A program made the position numbers and the translations under genes. Of a stretch of 64,000 nucleotides of DNA, positions 42,544 to 51,288 are shown in pieces; within the stretch, counting starts at the first letter, position 1; every line of letters begins with the position of its first letter. The DNA comes from Saprospiraceae bacterium (GTDB lineage: Bacteria; Bacteroidota; Bacteroidia; Chitinophagales; Saprospiraceae): NCBI GenBank assembly GCA_020631355.1, contig JAHDHL010000002.1, forward strand, positions 227,317-291,316, given 5' to 3'. The notes beneath the pieces are model-generated. The model did not search any database and was not told the DNA's origin. It was given only the letters and a program-made list of their open reading frames with translations.

Positions 42544-44130
42544 ATGAAAACATCAAACATGGACAAGATACTCCAATCACTGAAACCCACGGCCTTACTT
42601 ATGATTTTGTTGTCAGTAGTAGGTCTGGTTTTATACCAAATGGGCAAACCTGTCTTTTGGTCTGGGTTCTTTGCCATGATGTTTTTCTATGGACTGATTT
42701 TTTTCATTGGAGCCTATGCCAGTCAAATCAGGAAAAATGATAGTGAGGAGGATGTGATGCTAGCGGGGCGATCCATTCCCTTATTCGTGGCCGTATTCAC
42801 CATGAGTGCGACATGGGTAGGTGGTGGATACATCAATGGAACGGCCGAATACACCCATTCTTCCGGTCTGGTTTGGGTACAGGCACCGTGGGGTTATGCC
42901 ATTAGTCTCATTTTGGGAGGATTGTTCTTTGCCAGAAAAATGCGAAGAATGGAATACAAGACCATGCTTGATCCCTTGGCCCAGAAATATGGAAAGGGAA
43001 TGGGTGCGGTACTTTTCATTCCTGCTCTGGCAGGTGAGATTTTCTGGACTGCTGCCATACTTACTGCACTGGGAACCACATTCGGAACGGTGCTAGGGAT
43101 TGATTTCCAAACTTCCATCATCCTATCTTCTGTCATCGCCATTGCCTATACGGCATTGGGTGGATTATGGGCTGTGGCCCTGACAGATATATTCCAGATG
43201 ATACTCCTTTTGGTAGGCTTATGCCTAGTGATTCCCTTTGCACTGGATTTTGTGGGAGGATGGGATACGGCCTGGGCAACTTACAAGGAGTCGAAAGGTG
43301 CAACCGCTACGCTGATTCCAAGTAAGGAAGCGCTTGGCAATTACTATTGGAATTGGTGGGACTTTGCATTATTACTCATGCTCGGAGGTATTCCTTGGCA
43401 GGTATATTTCCAAAGGGTACTCTCGGCAAAGAATGAACAAACTGCCATGTGGTTATCCATACTGGCTGGGGTGATTTGTATTATTGCGGCCATCCCCGCA
43501 GTCATGATTGGTGTCATTGGTGATGTATTCACCAGCACCGGTGACTGGACAGCAGTCGGGGCGGCAGGTGCGCCTGAAAAACCAGCGGAAATCCTCCCTT
43601 ATGTCATGCGATACCTAACAAATCCGGTAGTGGCAACCATTGGACTGGGAGCCATCGCCGCAGCTGTGATGTCATCCGTTGATTCTTCTATCTTATCCGC
43701 TTCATCCATGGCCAGCTGGAATGTGTACAAACCACTAATAAAACCGGATTTATCCTCTGAAAAACTAGCTAAGATTCTGAAGCGGATGATTTGGATTATA
43801 GGAATTGCTGCTACCATACTGGCCCTCCAGATACAGAGTGTGTACCAATTGTGGTTCCTTTGTTCTGATTTTGTGTACTGTTTACTATTTCCGCAGTTGG
43901 TTACTGCCATGTACGACCCCAAAGCCAATAAGTACGGTTCAATGGCTGGATTTGTCGTAGCGGCTATCCTGAGATTCGGTGGAGGTGACGCAACCTTAGG
44001 GATTCCTATTTTCATAGATTATCCAATGATTGAGAATGGTGTTTGCCTGTTCCCTTTCAGGACCGTGGCCATGTTATCGGGACTCACAACGATTATCCTT
44101 GTTTCCCGGTTGGTCAGAGTGAAAGAGTGA
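42544..44130 (+). CDS. CHT1-like high-affinity choline symporter (SLC5 family)
   Basis: About 528 residues from ATG 42544 (alternatives are 42475 and 42559); roughly thirteen transmembrane helices. Segments match the animal choline transporter CHT1/SLC5A7 far better than bacterial proline or glucose symporters: ATWVGGGYINGTAEY, QAPWGYAISLILGGLFFA, TMLDPLAQKYGKGMG, FIPALAGEIFWTAAI, LMLGGIPWQVYFQRVLS and AAAVMSSVDSSILSASSMAS. It should import choline with sodium. Adjacent pcs makes phosphatidylcholine from choline, giving a scavenging route. Substrate is inferred from homology and context. Confidence 0.85.
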   Translation: MKTSNMDKILQSLKPTALLMILLSVVGLVLYQMGKPVFWSGFFAMMFFYGLIFFIGAYASQIRKNDSEEDVMLAGRSIPLFVAVFTMSATWVGGGYINGTAEYTHSSGLVWVQAPWGYAISLILGGLFFARKMRRMEYKTMLDPLAQKYGKGMGAVLFIPALAGEIFWTAAILTALGTTFGTVLGIDFQTSIILSSVIAIAYTALGGLWAVALTDIFQMILLLVGLCLVIPFALDFVGGWDTAWATYKESKGATATLIPSKEALGNYYWNWWDFALLLMLGGIPWQVYFQRVLSAKNEQTAMWLSILAGVICIIAAIPAVMIGVIGDVFTSTGDWTAVGAAGAPEKPAEILPYVMRYLTNPVVATIGLGAIAAAVMSSVDSSILSASSMASWNVYKPLIKPDLSSEKLAKILKRMIWIIGIAATILALQIQSVYQLWFLCSDFVYCLLFPQLVTAMYDPKANKYGSMAGFVVAAILRFGGGDATLGIPIFIDYPMIENGVCLFPFRTVAMLSGLTTIILVSRLVRVKE

Positions 44131-44135
44131 AGATA

Positions 44136-46451
44136 TTATTTGGCTGAGTGTAACTTCATTGCCTCATGTATCAGGTCTGTGAGGTGTTGTATGTGATTGA
44201 CCACAGGGCCATAATTACCGAGGAACTCACTGGCTTTTTTTCCGATTCCACGAACCTTTTCATCATCTTGGGCCAAGGCAATCATGTGTTGTGTCATTGT
44301 TTCAATATCATGCTCGTCTACCAATAGTCCTGTTTCGTCGTGTTCTATGATATCCATGATTCCGGAGTGCCTTGTAGCGATTACGGGCAAACCTGACATC
44401 ATTGCCTCCATAATGGCTACCGGAGTCCCCTCGCTATCACCATTAATCGGTGTTGTAACGGAATGTTGGATGAATACCCTTGCATTCTCCATTTCTTCCT
44501 TTACTTCCTCATGGGGTAATATTCCTAGGAAACTAACATGTTCTTCCATTCCCAATGAGCGAATCATTATCATTAAAAACTCCTGTATTTCTCCTTTCTC
44601 ATCCTTTCCGATGATTCTTAATTTCGCATCGGGGATGACTTTCAATATTTCTCTGAAAGCAAGGATACTCAGGTGTGGGCTTTTGGTGCTCGCCAAACGC
44701 CCTACCATAAGAAATGTGGGTGGGTTGTTGCTGTGATCAGAGTAAGGAAATGCATACCTATCAACTCCACAGGGCAAATGCCTGAGTTTGAATGTTGGTG
44801 CTCCCATTTGGGTCAACCGATTCAATAATAATTTTGATACACCTATGATGAGTGTTGCTTTTTCAAATAGGAATTGATATTGTTCCTTATTTTCTTCTAC
44901 CGTCTTGGCATTGAATGCATCATAACCATGGAAAATCACGACCAATGGTTTCCCTACATTATGCACATTGGGTGCAATGGCGGCCCCTGTCGTACCGAAC
45001 TCTGCCAGAACGACATCAATCTTATTGGACAATAAATCCCTTTCGAAAGCTTTTCCCAGAAGAAAGTGGTCTGTCAATCCTCTTTTCCCCAGAAAGCGGG
45101 ATACATAGGAACGATAAGGAATGAAATTCCCAAGGAGATGGCCGCTCAGATTGAATTGGGGGAAATAAGCGTCCTTACCATAATAAAAATAGGTATCGAA
45201 TGGTAATTCATCCAAGTGCTTCTTAACAAAAGTCTCCGTGTACTTATTTGCATTCCGATTGACGAGCGCCAAGCGAGTTCCAAAAGATTCCGTTTGTTTC
45301 TTACCGAAAACGGACTCATTATAATGTTCCCGAAATGCATCCTTACGGTTTTCCCCCTGAATCCTCACCCTGAATTGATAGATGAGTTGGTTGACCATGA
45401 TTCTTGGAAACTCCAAAAGGAAAGGAGCCATTGTACGATACAACCAAGAATGTCTTGAGAAAAGAATACCTGGTTCCCTGATGAGTAGGATGGTCAATAA
45501 TAATAACACAACATACCTCCAATCCAGCAACATACAACACAATAGGATATTCCATTGGGGAAGAAACTTAAAGTAGGTTGTTGAAAGCAATTGCATCGAA
45601 GCAGGATGGTCATCCTGATCCAATCTTTTATATATCCGTTGGATGATGAGTGGCAGATGTTGGGTCATCAGATATAATATCGGGCCTGTGGCATACCAAT
45701 AGGAATGATGGAATGTAATATAACCAACCAGAATCAGGAAACTCAGCATTTCTAGGATGCGGACCCACCTTTTCAACAGGAATACTCCTGATGAAATCCC
45801 TTTGGTTGTAACAAAAGTCTTTGTTCCTGATGCTATATCATTGGCATAATCCTCAATCTGATGAATAATGATACCATGAATCCCTGCTAATATCTGCCAT
45901 ATGAATACAATAGCCAACAAGATAAAATCCGCCTGCGCATCCCCTACAAGATAGAATGTATATGCGGCCAGAACTGTCGGAACTGCATAGGCATACATAC
46001 CGTCTGCCATCACACCAAGTATGGCCCTGCCCTTGAGTCTGATTGGGGGCATGGCGTAGATAATCAGCAATAGGAATTCGACAGCCAATATGTAAACACT
46101 GACTTCATCCCAAGGAAGAAAAACCCAAGGAATGAACGCCAAAAAGAGGAACAAGACCAGTATCAGTATCCTTTTGGTAATAGAAAGGGATGCCATTCGA
46201 TTCCGCTTACCGGCTTTCTGGTCGGATGGGATATCACACCAATCATTGACCAAATGACCGAAAGCACCAATGCCCAAAATTGTAATGACAGATGGAAAAA
46301 AATAAATGAAAGCCGTAGTGAAAGGTAACTCACCAATCAACATAATGAGGAATACCATTGCCAGAATATTACCGGCTTTCGGCTGCCACCAATCCGATAC
46401 ACGGGAAGTGGAAACTATGGGATTACCTTGTTTGGTCGACCATTCATTCAT
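44136..46451 (-). CDS. UbiA prenyltransferase fused to GT4 glycosyltransferase
   Basis: A 771-residue two-part protein. Residues ~20-340 are a UbiA-type integral membrane prenyltransferase with about nine helices; the two Asp-rich motifs are NDWCDIPSD (N69-D77) and EDYANDIASGTKTF. Residues ~385-770 form a GT-B glycosyltransferase of family 4: VVIFHGYDAFNAKT, the hinge LMVGRLASTKSPHLSIL, LRIIGKDEKGE and the donor-binding GDSEGTPVAIMEAMMSG. A bifunctional enzyme that makes and glycosylates a prenyl-linked lipid is a plausible reading (inference). It is divergent from the Wzm operon with an 81-base shared promoter region. Confidence 0.88.
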   Translation of the reverse strand: MNEWSTKQGNPIVSTSRVSDWWQPKAGNILAMVFLIMLIGELPFTTAFIYFFPSVITILGIGAFGHLVNDWCDIPSDQKAGKRNRMASLSITKRILILVLFLFLAFIPWVFLPWDEVSVYILAVEFLLLIIYAMPPIRLKGRAILGVMADGMYAYAVPTVLAAYTFYLVGDAQADFILLAIVFIWQILAGIHGIIIHQIEDYANDIASGTKTFVTTKGISSGVFLLKRWVRILEMLSFLILVGYITFHHSYWYATGPILYLMTQHLPLIIQRIYKRLDQDDHPASMQLLSTTYFKFLPQWNILLCCMLLDWRYVVLLLLTILLIREPGILFSRHSWLYRTMAPFLLEFPRIMVNQLIYQFRVRIQGENRKDAFREHYNESVFGKKQTESFGTRLALVNRNANKYTETFVKKHLDELPFDTYFYYGKDAYFPQFNLSGHLLGNFIPYRSYVSRFLGKRGLTDHFLLGKAFERDLLSNKIDVVLAEFGTTGAAIAPNVHNVGKPLVVIFHGYDAFNAKTVEENKEQYQFLFEKATLIIGVSKLLLNRLTQMGAPTFKLRHLPCGVDRYAFPYSDHSNNPPTFLMVGRLASTKSPHLSILAFREILKVIPDAKLRIIGKDEKGEIQEFLMIMIRSLGMEEHVSFLGILPHEEVKEEMENARVFIQHSVTTPINGDSEGTPVAIMEAMMSGLPVIATRHSGIMDIIEHDETGLLVDEHDIETMTQHMIALAQDDEKVRGIGKKASEFLGNYGPVVNHIQHLTDLIHEAMKLHSAK

Positions 46452-46455
46452 ACAT

Positions 46456-46463
46456 CAAATGTA
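46456..46463 (-). promoter_or_regulatory. -7 box (TACATTTG) for the UbiA-GT4 gene
   Basis: On the minus strand TACATTTG matches TAnnTTTG and ends only 5 bases before the ATG at 46451, so the transcript would be leaderless or nearly so. No -33 box was seen. The 12-mer atcaaatgtaat around it recurs at 56973-56984 upstream of the FGE-like gene. Confidence 0.4.
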
Positions 46464-46504
46464 ATGATTTAGGAGATTAGTCATCATACATACGTATCAT
46501 CTTG

Positions 46505-46512
46505 TATCTTTG
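46505..46512 (+). promoter_or_regulatory. -7 box (TATCTTTG) for the Wzm operon of locus B
   Basis: Perfect TAnnTTTG match, 20 bases before the permease ATG at 46533. Together with the opposite box at 46456-46463 it makes a compact divergent promoter region. A -33 TTTG is not evident. Confidence 0.42.
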
Positions 46513-46532
46513 GCCAGAAGTATTCTATCAGC

Positions 46533-47357
46533 TTGAAACAGACATTCCAACATACCATAAGCTCGGAGCCACCCCAAATGTGGCCCTACCTCAAGCGGGT
46601 ATGGAGGCACCGCTCCCTTATCCTGACTTTTGCAAAGAGGGATTTGAAAGTGAAATATTCCCAAACGTTCCTCGGAATCCTCTGGTCCATCCTACAACCC
46701 CTTACGGGAATACTGATCTTCACTTTCTTTTTCAATCAGGTCGTCAAGATTGATGATTTGGGATTCCCATATGCCCTGTTTGCCATATCAGGTATGGTAC
46801 CTTGGTATTTTTTCAGTTATCTCGTTTATTCATCCAATGAATCGATGCTGGTCAATCAGGATATCATCAAGAAGATATACTTTCCCAAACTGGTCCTACC
46901 CCTATCCAAGGTTTTAGTAGGTTTGGTCGAGTTTGGCATTTCATTCATATTGTTCATTATTTTTGCTGCATTCTTCAAAGTAGCTCCACCCTTGGAGGTC
47001 ATACTATTTCCTTTTTTTGTCATTCTGAATATCATTATTGGTTTATCCGTATCCATTTCATTGACCGCAGCGAGTACCCGATACAGGGACTTACACCATA
47101 TCGTACCCTATCTGATTAATTTCGGAATATGGCTCACACCTGTTTTTTATCCCGCAACCCTACTTCCCGACGGATTCAGTTGGATTATGTATCTCAATCC
47201 CATGGCTGCTGTCATAGCAGGTTTCAGATGGACCTTGCTAGGAGATTCCATACCCTCCATTTATTATACCATTTCTTTCATCCCAATTGTTTTTTTACTA
47301 ATTTTAGGAACTAAATATTTTATTCGATTAGAACAAGATATTGCAGATATACTCTAA
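46533..47357 (+). CDS. ABC-2 type permease, Wzm-like (locus B)
   Basis: A 274-residue permease with about six transmembrane helices. KRDLKVKYSQTFLGILWSIL is the interfacial helix of Wzm/TagG proteins, and IIKKIYFPKLVLPLSKVLVG matches the corresponding segment of the locus A permease (IIKKNYFPKIVLPVYKSLLG). It should export a lipid-linked glycan with the ATPase at 51269. Four PhyH domains in three genes lie between the two transporter subunits, an unusual insertion. The first gene of the plus-strand operon of locus B. Confidence 0.92.
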   Translation: MKQTFQHTISSEPPQMWPYLKRVWRHRSLILTFAKRDLKVKYSQTFLGILWSILQPLTGILIFTFFFNQVVKIDDLGFPYALFAISGMVPWYFFSYLVYSSNESMLVNQDIIKKIYFPKLVLPLSKVLVGLVEFGISFILFIIFAAFFKVAPPLEVILFPFFVILNIIIGLSVSISLTAASTRYRDLHHIVPYLINFGIWLTPVFYPATLLPDGFSWIMYLNPMAAVIAGFRWTLLGDSIPSIYYTISFIPIVFLLILGTKYFIRLEQDIADIL

Positions 47358-47385
47358 CACCCCACTTCCTAAATAAGAACCCATT

Positions 47386-49386
47386 ATGAGGAGAATTTTC
47401 CAAGATGAAAATCTAGAGACTGAGTTCAGGGAAAAAGGATATGTCATTATTCCTTTTATTGCCCCTGAAGAAATCGAGGGAATGAAAAAGGCATACTTTG
47501 ATTTACTACCGGAGAATCAAGGACATATTACGCCTGACGATGAGGGTCACCATACATCAGGTGAAGACCTGACTTATGACTTCACATTCATCAATAAGAA
47601 TATTGATTACAAGCAAAAATGTTTTGATCACATATCCACCCTATTTACTCCAAGAGCCAATGATTTCTTGGACAATTACCGTCCCATCATTGCTAATTTC
47701 ATTCGCAAGGTAGAGGGAGATGGGGAAGTTCCGTTGCATCAGAACTGGGCCTTTGCCGATGAAAGGAAGTGTACTACGGTTTCTGTTTGGTGTCCCTTGG
47801 TAGATAGTACCAAAGCCAATGGTACCTTGCAAATCCTACCTGGTAGCCATAAGAAATTCGGAGAAATCAGAGGACCAATGATTCCTTGGGAACTGAATGA
47901 AATCAGGGATGAAATCGTACAGGCGGACCATTGGGATTATATGGAAATTCCAGCAGGGCATTGTGTTGTCTTGGATGATGGAGTCGTTCATTATTCAGCT
48001 CCGAATACAACAGATGGCCTAAGACTGGCCATACAACTTATCATGATACCCAAGGAGCTCCCATCCATCCACTATCATATGGACCCCAAGAAAGATCCGA
48101 ACCTGGTAGAGGTCATGGAAGTGGATAAGGATTTCTACATGAATTTCAATCCTTGGAAAAAACCACCTAGCAATACCAAGATTGTGGATTCCTTTGAATA
48201 CCATCCCAATAGCCTAACATTCGAGGAATTCCAGGCCCGTATGAAACAGGCACCCTATGATAGAATTGGTGATACTTATGAATTCACGTCCTATAATCCT
48301 GAACCGGTGAAGCAGGAACCCTTATTCAAGGACCCGGCATTGGATCGACAATTCCAAGAGGAGGGTTATGTTGTGATTCCTGCCCTGGATGATGAAGCAG
48401 TCAAGGAACTCAGGGATTACTACATCAGCTTGGGTATGACCGATGAAATGGGATATGGTTTCCATATCAGTATGGATAAGGAAGATAAGGACATGGTAGG
48501 AAAGGTCATGGATAAGATTTTTTCTGTTGCCGTTCCCCAACTCAAGGAGCAATTCGTCAATCCGAAACCTTACATCTGTAGTTATGTTATCAAGGAACCC
48601 AATCCGATCGGTATTGTTCCCGCACATCAGGACTGGACATTCGTAGATGATGAGGAAAGACATTGCTCTGCTACTGTTTGGATTCCCCTAGTGGATGTTG
48701 TCATGGAGAATGGCGCTTTGGGAGCCATAAAAGGAAGTAATAATTTTTCCAAGAATGTAAGGCCCTCCCCTAGTCCGGCAGTAAAGAATCCATTGGATCC
48801 TTACATGTTCCAGATATTCCCATATCACCAGTTATTGGAACTTAAGGCAGGACAGGCATTCGTCTTCAATAATAAGACATTCCATTCGTCTCCACCGAAT
48901 ACCTCTGACCAAACCCGTATTGCAGTGGGATTGGGATTCACACAAGGAGATGCCAAGTTGGTCCATTATTATTTAGACCCCATTACTAAGGATAAGGTGC
49001 ATAAATATGAAGTAGATGAAAATTTCTTCAGGAAATATGACAATGCCACACTTTCCAAACTGTTTGAAGAAGGTAAATTAATCGAGGATTATCCAAAGGT
49101 GGCAGAATACCCATATCGCCCCTTGAAATTCGATCCGGATAGGTTGATGGAAAACATCAAGGCCAATGATAATGCATTCAATATTGAATTGACTGAGCGA
49201 CTGGCTAAGTTATTCAGTTATAATATGGATGGTTCAAAAAAAGAGGAAACACAAGAAGAAATCAAGGAAGAAGTACAAATGGCTCCAACCGAAGCGCCAT
49301 CTAGTAGCTCATCCGAACCATTTTGGAAAGTCTATACTCCCTTGAATATCATTCGGGAAATCCGCTACCGTCTAACGGGAAAATAA
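47386..49386 (+). CDS. Tandem PhyH-PhyH dioxygenase fusion
   Basis: A 666-residue protein with two full PhyH domains. The first (about 1-290) has H118-x-N120 (PLHQNWAF) in place of HxD, but keeps the distal H202 (VVHYSAPN) and R213. The second (about 310-590) has a complete triad H414-x-D416 (PAHQDWTF), H500 (TFHSSPPN) and R511. A charged linker leads to the C-terminal tail FWKVYTPLNIIREIRYR, also found between the domains of the PhyH-methyltransferase protein at 59016. The first domain may be inactive, or use Asn as an altered iron ligand (inference). It is 28 bases after the permease and 7 before the next PhyH gene. Confidence 0.9.
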   Translation: MRRIFQDENLETEFREKGYVIIPFIAPEEIEGMKKAYFDLLPENQGHITPDDEGHHTSGEDLTYDFTFINKNIDYKQKCFDHISTLFTPRANDFLDNYRPIIANFIRKVEGDGEVPLHQNWAFADERKCTTVSVWCPLVDSTKANGTLQILPGSHKKFGEIRGPMIPWELNEIRDEIVQADHWDYMEIPAGHCVVLDDGVVHYSAPNTTDGLRLAIQLIMIPKELPSIHYHMDPKKDPNLVEVMEVDKDFYMNFNPWKKPPSNTKIVDSFEYHPNSLTFEEFQARMKQAPYDRIGDTYEFTSYNPEPVKQEPLFKDPALDRQFQEEGYVVIPALDDEAVKELRDYYISLGMTDEMGYGFHISMDKEDKDMVGKVMDKIFSVAVPQLKEQFVNPKPYICSYVIKEPNPIGIVPAHQDWTFVDDEERHCSATVWIPLVDVVMENGALGAIKGSNNFSKNVRPSPSPAVKNPLDPYMFQIFPYHQLLELKAGQAFVFNNKTFHSSPPNTSDQTRIAVGLGFTQGDAKLVHYYLDPITKDKVHKYEVDENFFRKYDNATLSKLFEEGKLIEDYPKVAEYPYRPLKFDPDRLMENIKANDNAFNIELTERLAKLFSYNMDGSKKEETQEEIKEEVQMAPTEAPSSSSSEPFWKVYTPLNIIREIRYRLTGK

Positions 49387-49393
49387 GCCTGTT

Positions 49394-50386
49394 ATGAATC
49401 GTTCATTCAAACATAATTCGACTCGGGATTCCTTTGAGAAAGATGGCTATGTGGTTCTACCATTGCTCAATGATAGTGAGGTCCAACAACTCTTGGATTA
49501 TCACCAATCATTGGAACATGACTACCATACACCCTATGGTTTCTCCGTTAGTATTGATGCTGAACATCCTGATTTCATCAGGAATATCCATGAGAAAATA
49601 ATCCGAATCAGCCAACGTGGATTGGATGAACATTTCCAGAATTATCAAACATTCTCTGGTCGCTTCCTAACCAAATCCCCTAATCGTCATAGTGTGGTGA
49701 GCCCACATCAGGATTGGTCATTTGTTGAAGAAGAAAACCATTGTAGTTCCATCATTTGGATTGCCTTGGTGGATGTGGATATACACAATGGGGCACTGGC
49801 TGTCCTGAAAGGGTCCCATACCCTACCCACAGGATTCAGAGCGACACCCCTACCGACATTCAAAGCTCCATACGAACATTTTTCTGATGAATTGTTCTCG
49901 CATATGGATTTGGTGCCAATGAAAGCCGGAGAAGCCATGGTTATGGATAATCGCCTCATACATGGTTCACCTCCCAACCTATCCGAATCGGAAAGGGTTG
50001 TAGCAGGTTTCGAAATGGCCCATGAGGATGCCCAATTGGTTCACTATAATTTAGTGCAAAAAGAGGGGCAGTCCTTTATCAGAAAGTATGAGATAGACGA
50101 TTCATTCTTTTTCCGCTATAGCAATGCCAAACTCAAGGCCATTTTCGAAGAACATAAGGAGATAGATACTTTCCGCCATGTGACCGAAACGCCTCTGAAT
50201 CAGCAGGAATGGAGTAGGGATGAATTTTGGGAATACTTGGGAGGACAAGACAATTATCCTAATGATGAGATATTGCAAGGGTTATTTGATTATAGCTTTG
50301 GGCATGTCGACCATCCTCCCACTCTTAATCAACCCAAGAAAGAAAAATCATTATTCAAAAAATGGGTTTCATGGGTAAACAAATGA
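49394..50386 (+). CDS. PhyH-family dioxygenase (locus B)
   Basis: A 330-residue PhyH protein with triad H105-x-D107 (SPHQDWSF) and H190 (LIHGSPPN), and R201 for 2-oxoglutarate. The family turn AVLKGSHTLP is present, as is the post-core segment YEIDDSFFFRYSNAK. It ends in a basic-aromatic tail (LFKKWVSWVNK) that may form a short amphipathic helix at the membrane. Its TGA stop overlaps an ATG (ATGA at 50383) of the next PhyH gene, implying translational coupling. Substrate unknown. Confidence 0.88.
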   Translation: MNRSFKHNSTRDSFEKDGYVVLPLLNDSEVQQLLDYHQSLEHDYHTPYGFSVSIDAEHPDFIRNIHEKIIRISQRGLDEHFQNYQTFSGRFLTKSPNRHSVVSPHQDWSFVEEENHCSSIIWIALVDVDIHNGALAVLKGSHTLPTGFRATPLPTFKAPYEHFSDELFSHMDLVPMKAGEAMVMDNRLIHGSPPNLSESERVVAGFEMAHEDAQLVHYNLVQKEGQSFIRKYEIDDSFFFRYSNAKLKAIFEEHKEIDTFRHVTETPLNQQEWSRDEFWEYLGGQDNYPNDEILQGLFDYSFGHVDHPPTLNQPKKEKSLFKKWVSWVNK

Positions 50387-51288
50387 TACAAAAAGCACCC
50401 ATTTTCCAAAGTCAACAACTGCAACAACAGTTTGATGATCAGGGATATGTTATAGTCAGGTTACTGAATGATATCCAAATTCAGAAATTGAGGGATTTAT
50501 ATTACAATGTTGCCAACATCAACTTGGATGAGGACTTCAAGGAAACAACCCGACAATTGGGTGATGAAAGCAACCAAATCATATCCGATACAATCAAAGA
50601 GGAGTTCGAATCTTCTTGTGGAGAACTCTTGAATAATTTTTCAATATTGGGAGGCACCTACTTCATCAAACGTCCTGAGGGAAAAACTGAATTCCCTATT
50701 CATCAGGATTGGAACATGGTCAATGAAGCGGAATATTATGGTGCTCTTATATGGTGTCCATTACAGGACGTAATTAAGGAAAATGGTGCATTGGTGGTTA
50801 TTCCCGGCAGCCATAATTTTTTTGAGACTTATCGTTCGGGGAGTATTCACCCCCCAAGATTTCCCCATTCTGTATTTAGCGATAAAAAAATGGAACATGC
50901 ACTGGAGACAGTAGAACTAAAAGCAGGGGAAGCTTTAATTTATCAGAATAGTCTATATCATGGTTCACATCCCAATCACAGTCTTGAAGATCGTCTTGTA
51001 GCTACTAGTTCCTTGATAAGTGCGAATGCTCGCTTAGTGTATTACCATTGGCCGGACGAACAGCACCCTAGCATCCAAGTCATTGACGCCAAGGATGATT
51101 TTTACCTGAAACACATCGATAATATTGCCATTGGTAAATTACCGGATGATGCTCCCGTGGTAGCTACGGTTAATACCCAACCATTCTATCCAAAAGTATC
51201 CGACCTTATGGATAAGGTTCAGAATCAATTCCCGAGGAAGCGAATGAATTTTCTAAAAAGATGGTGGTATGGAAGAAGTGGTTCTTAA
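50383..51288 (+). CDS. PhyH-family dioxygenase (locus B, before Wzt)
   Basis: About 301 residues starting at the ATGA overlap; the alternative in-frame ATG at 50362 adds seven residues. Triad H107-x-D109 (FPIHQDWN) and H193 (SLYHGSHPN), with R204. It is the most diverged of the set in its N-terminal half (short of the usual aromatic entry, rich in Asn/Gln). The C-terminus is RMNFLKRWWYGRSGS, another basic-aromatic tail. Its end overlaps the ATPase gene start by 20 bases, so dioxygenase and transporter ATPase are made together. Confidence 0.86.
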   Translation: MIQKAPIFQSQQLQQQFDDQGYVIVRLLNDIQIQKLRDLYYNVANINLDEDFKETTRQLGDESNQIISDTIKEEFESSCGELLNNFSILGGTYFIKRPEGKTEFPIHQDWNMVNEAEYYGALIWCPLQDVIKENGALVVIPGSHNFFETYRSGSIHPPRFPHSVFSDKKMEHALETVELKAGEALIYQNSLYHGSHPNHSLEDRLVATSSLISANARLVYYHWPDEQHPSIQVIDAKDDFYLKHIDNIAIGKLPDDAPVVATVNTQPFYPKVSDLMDKVQNQFPRKRMNFLKRWWYGRSGS

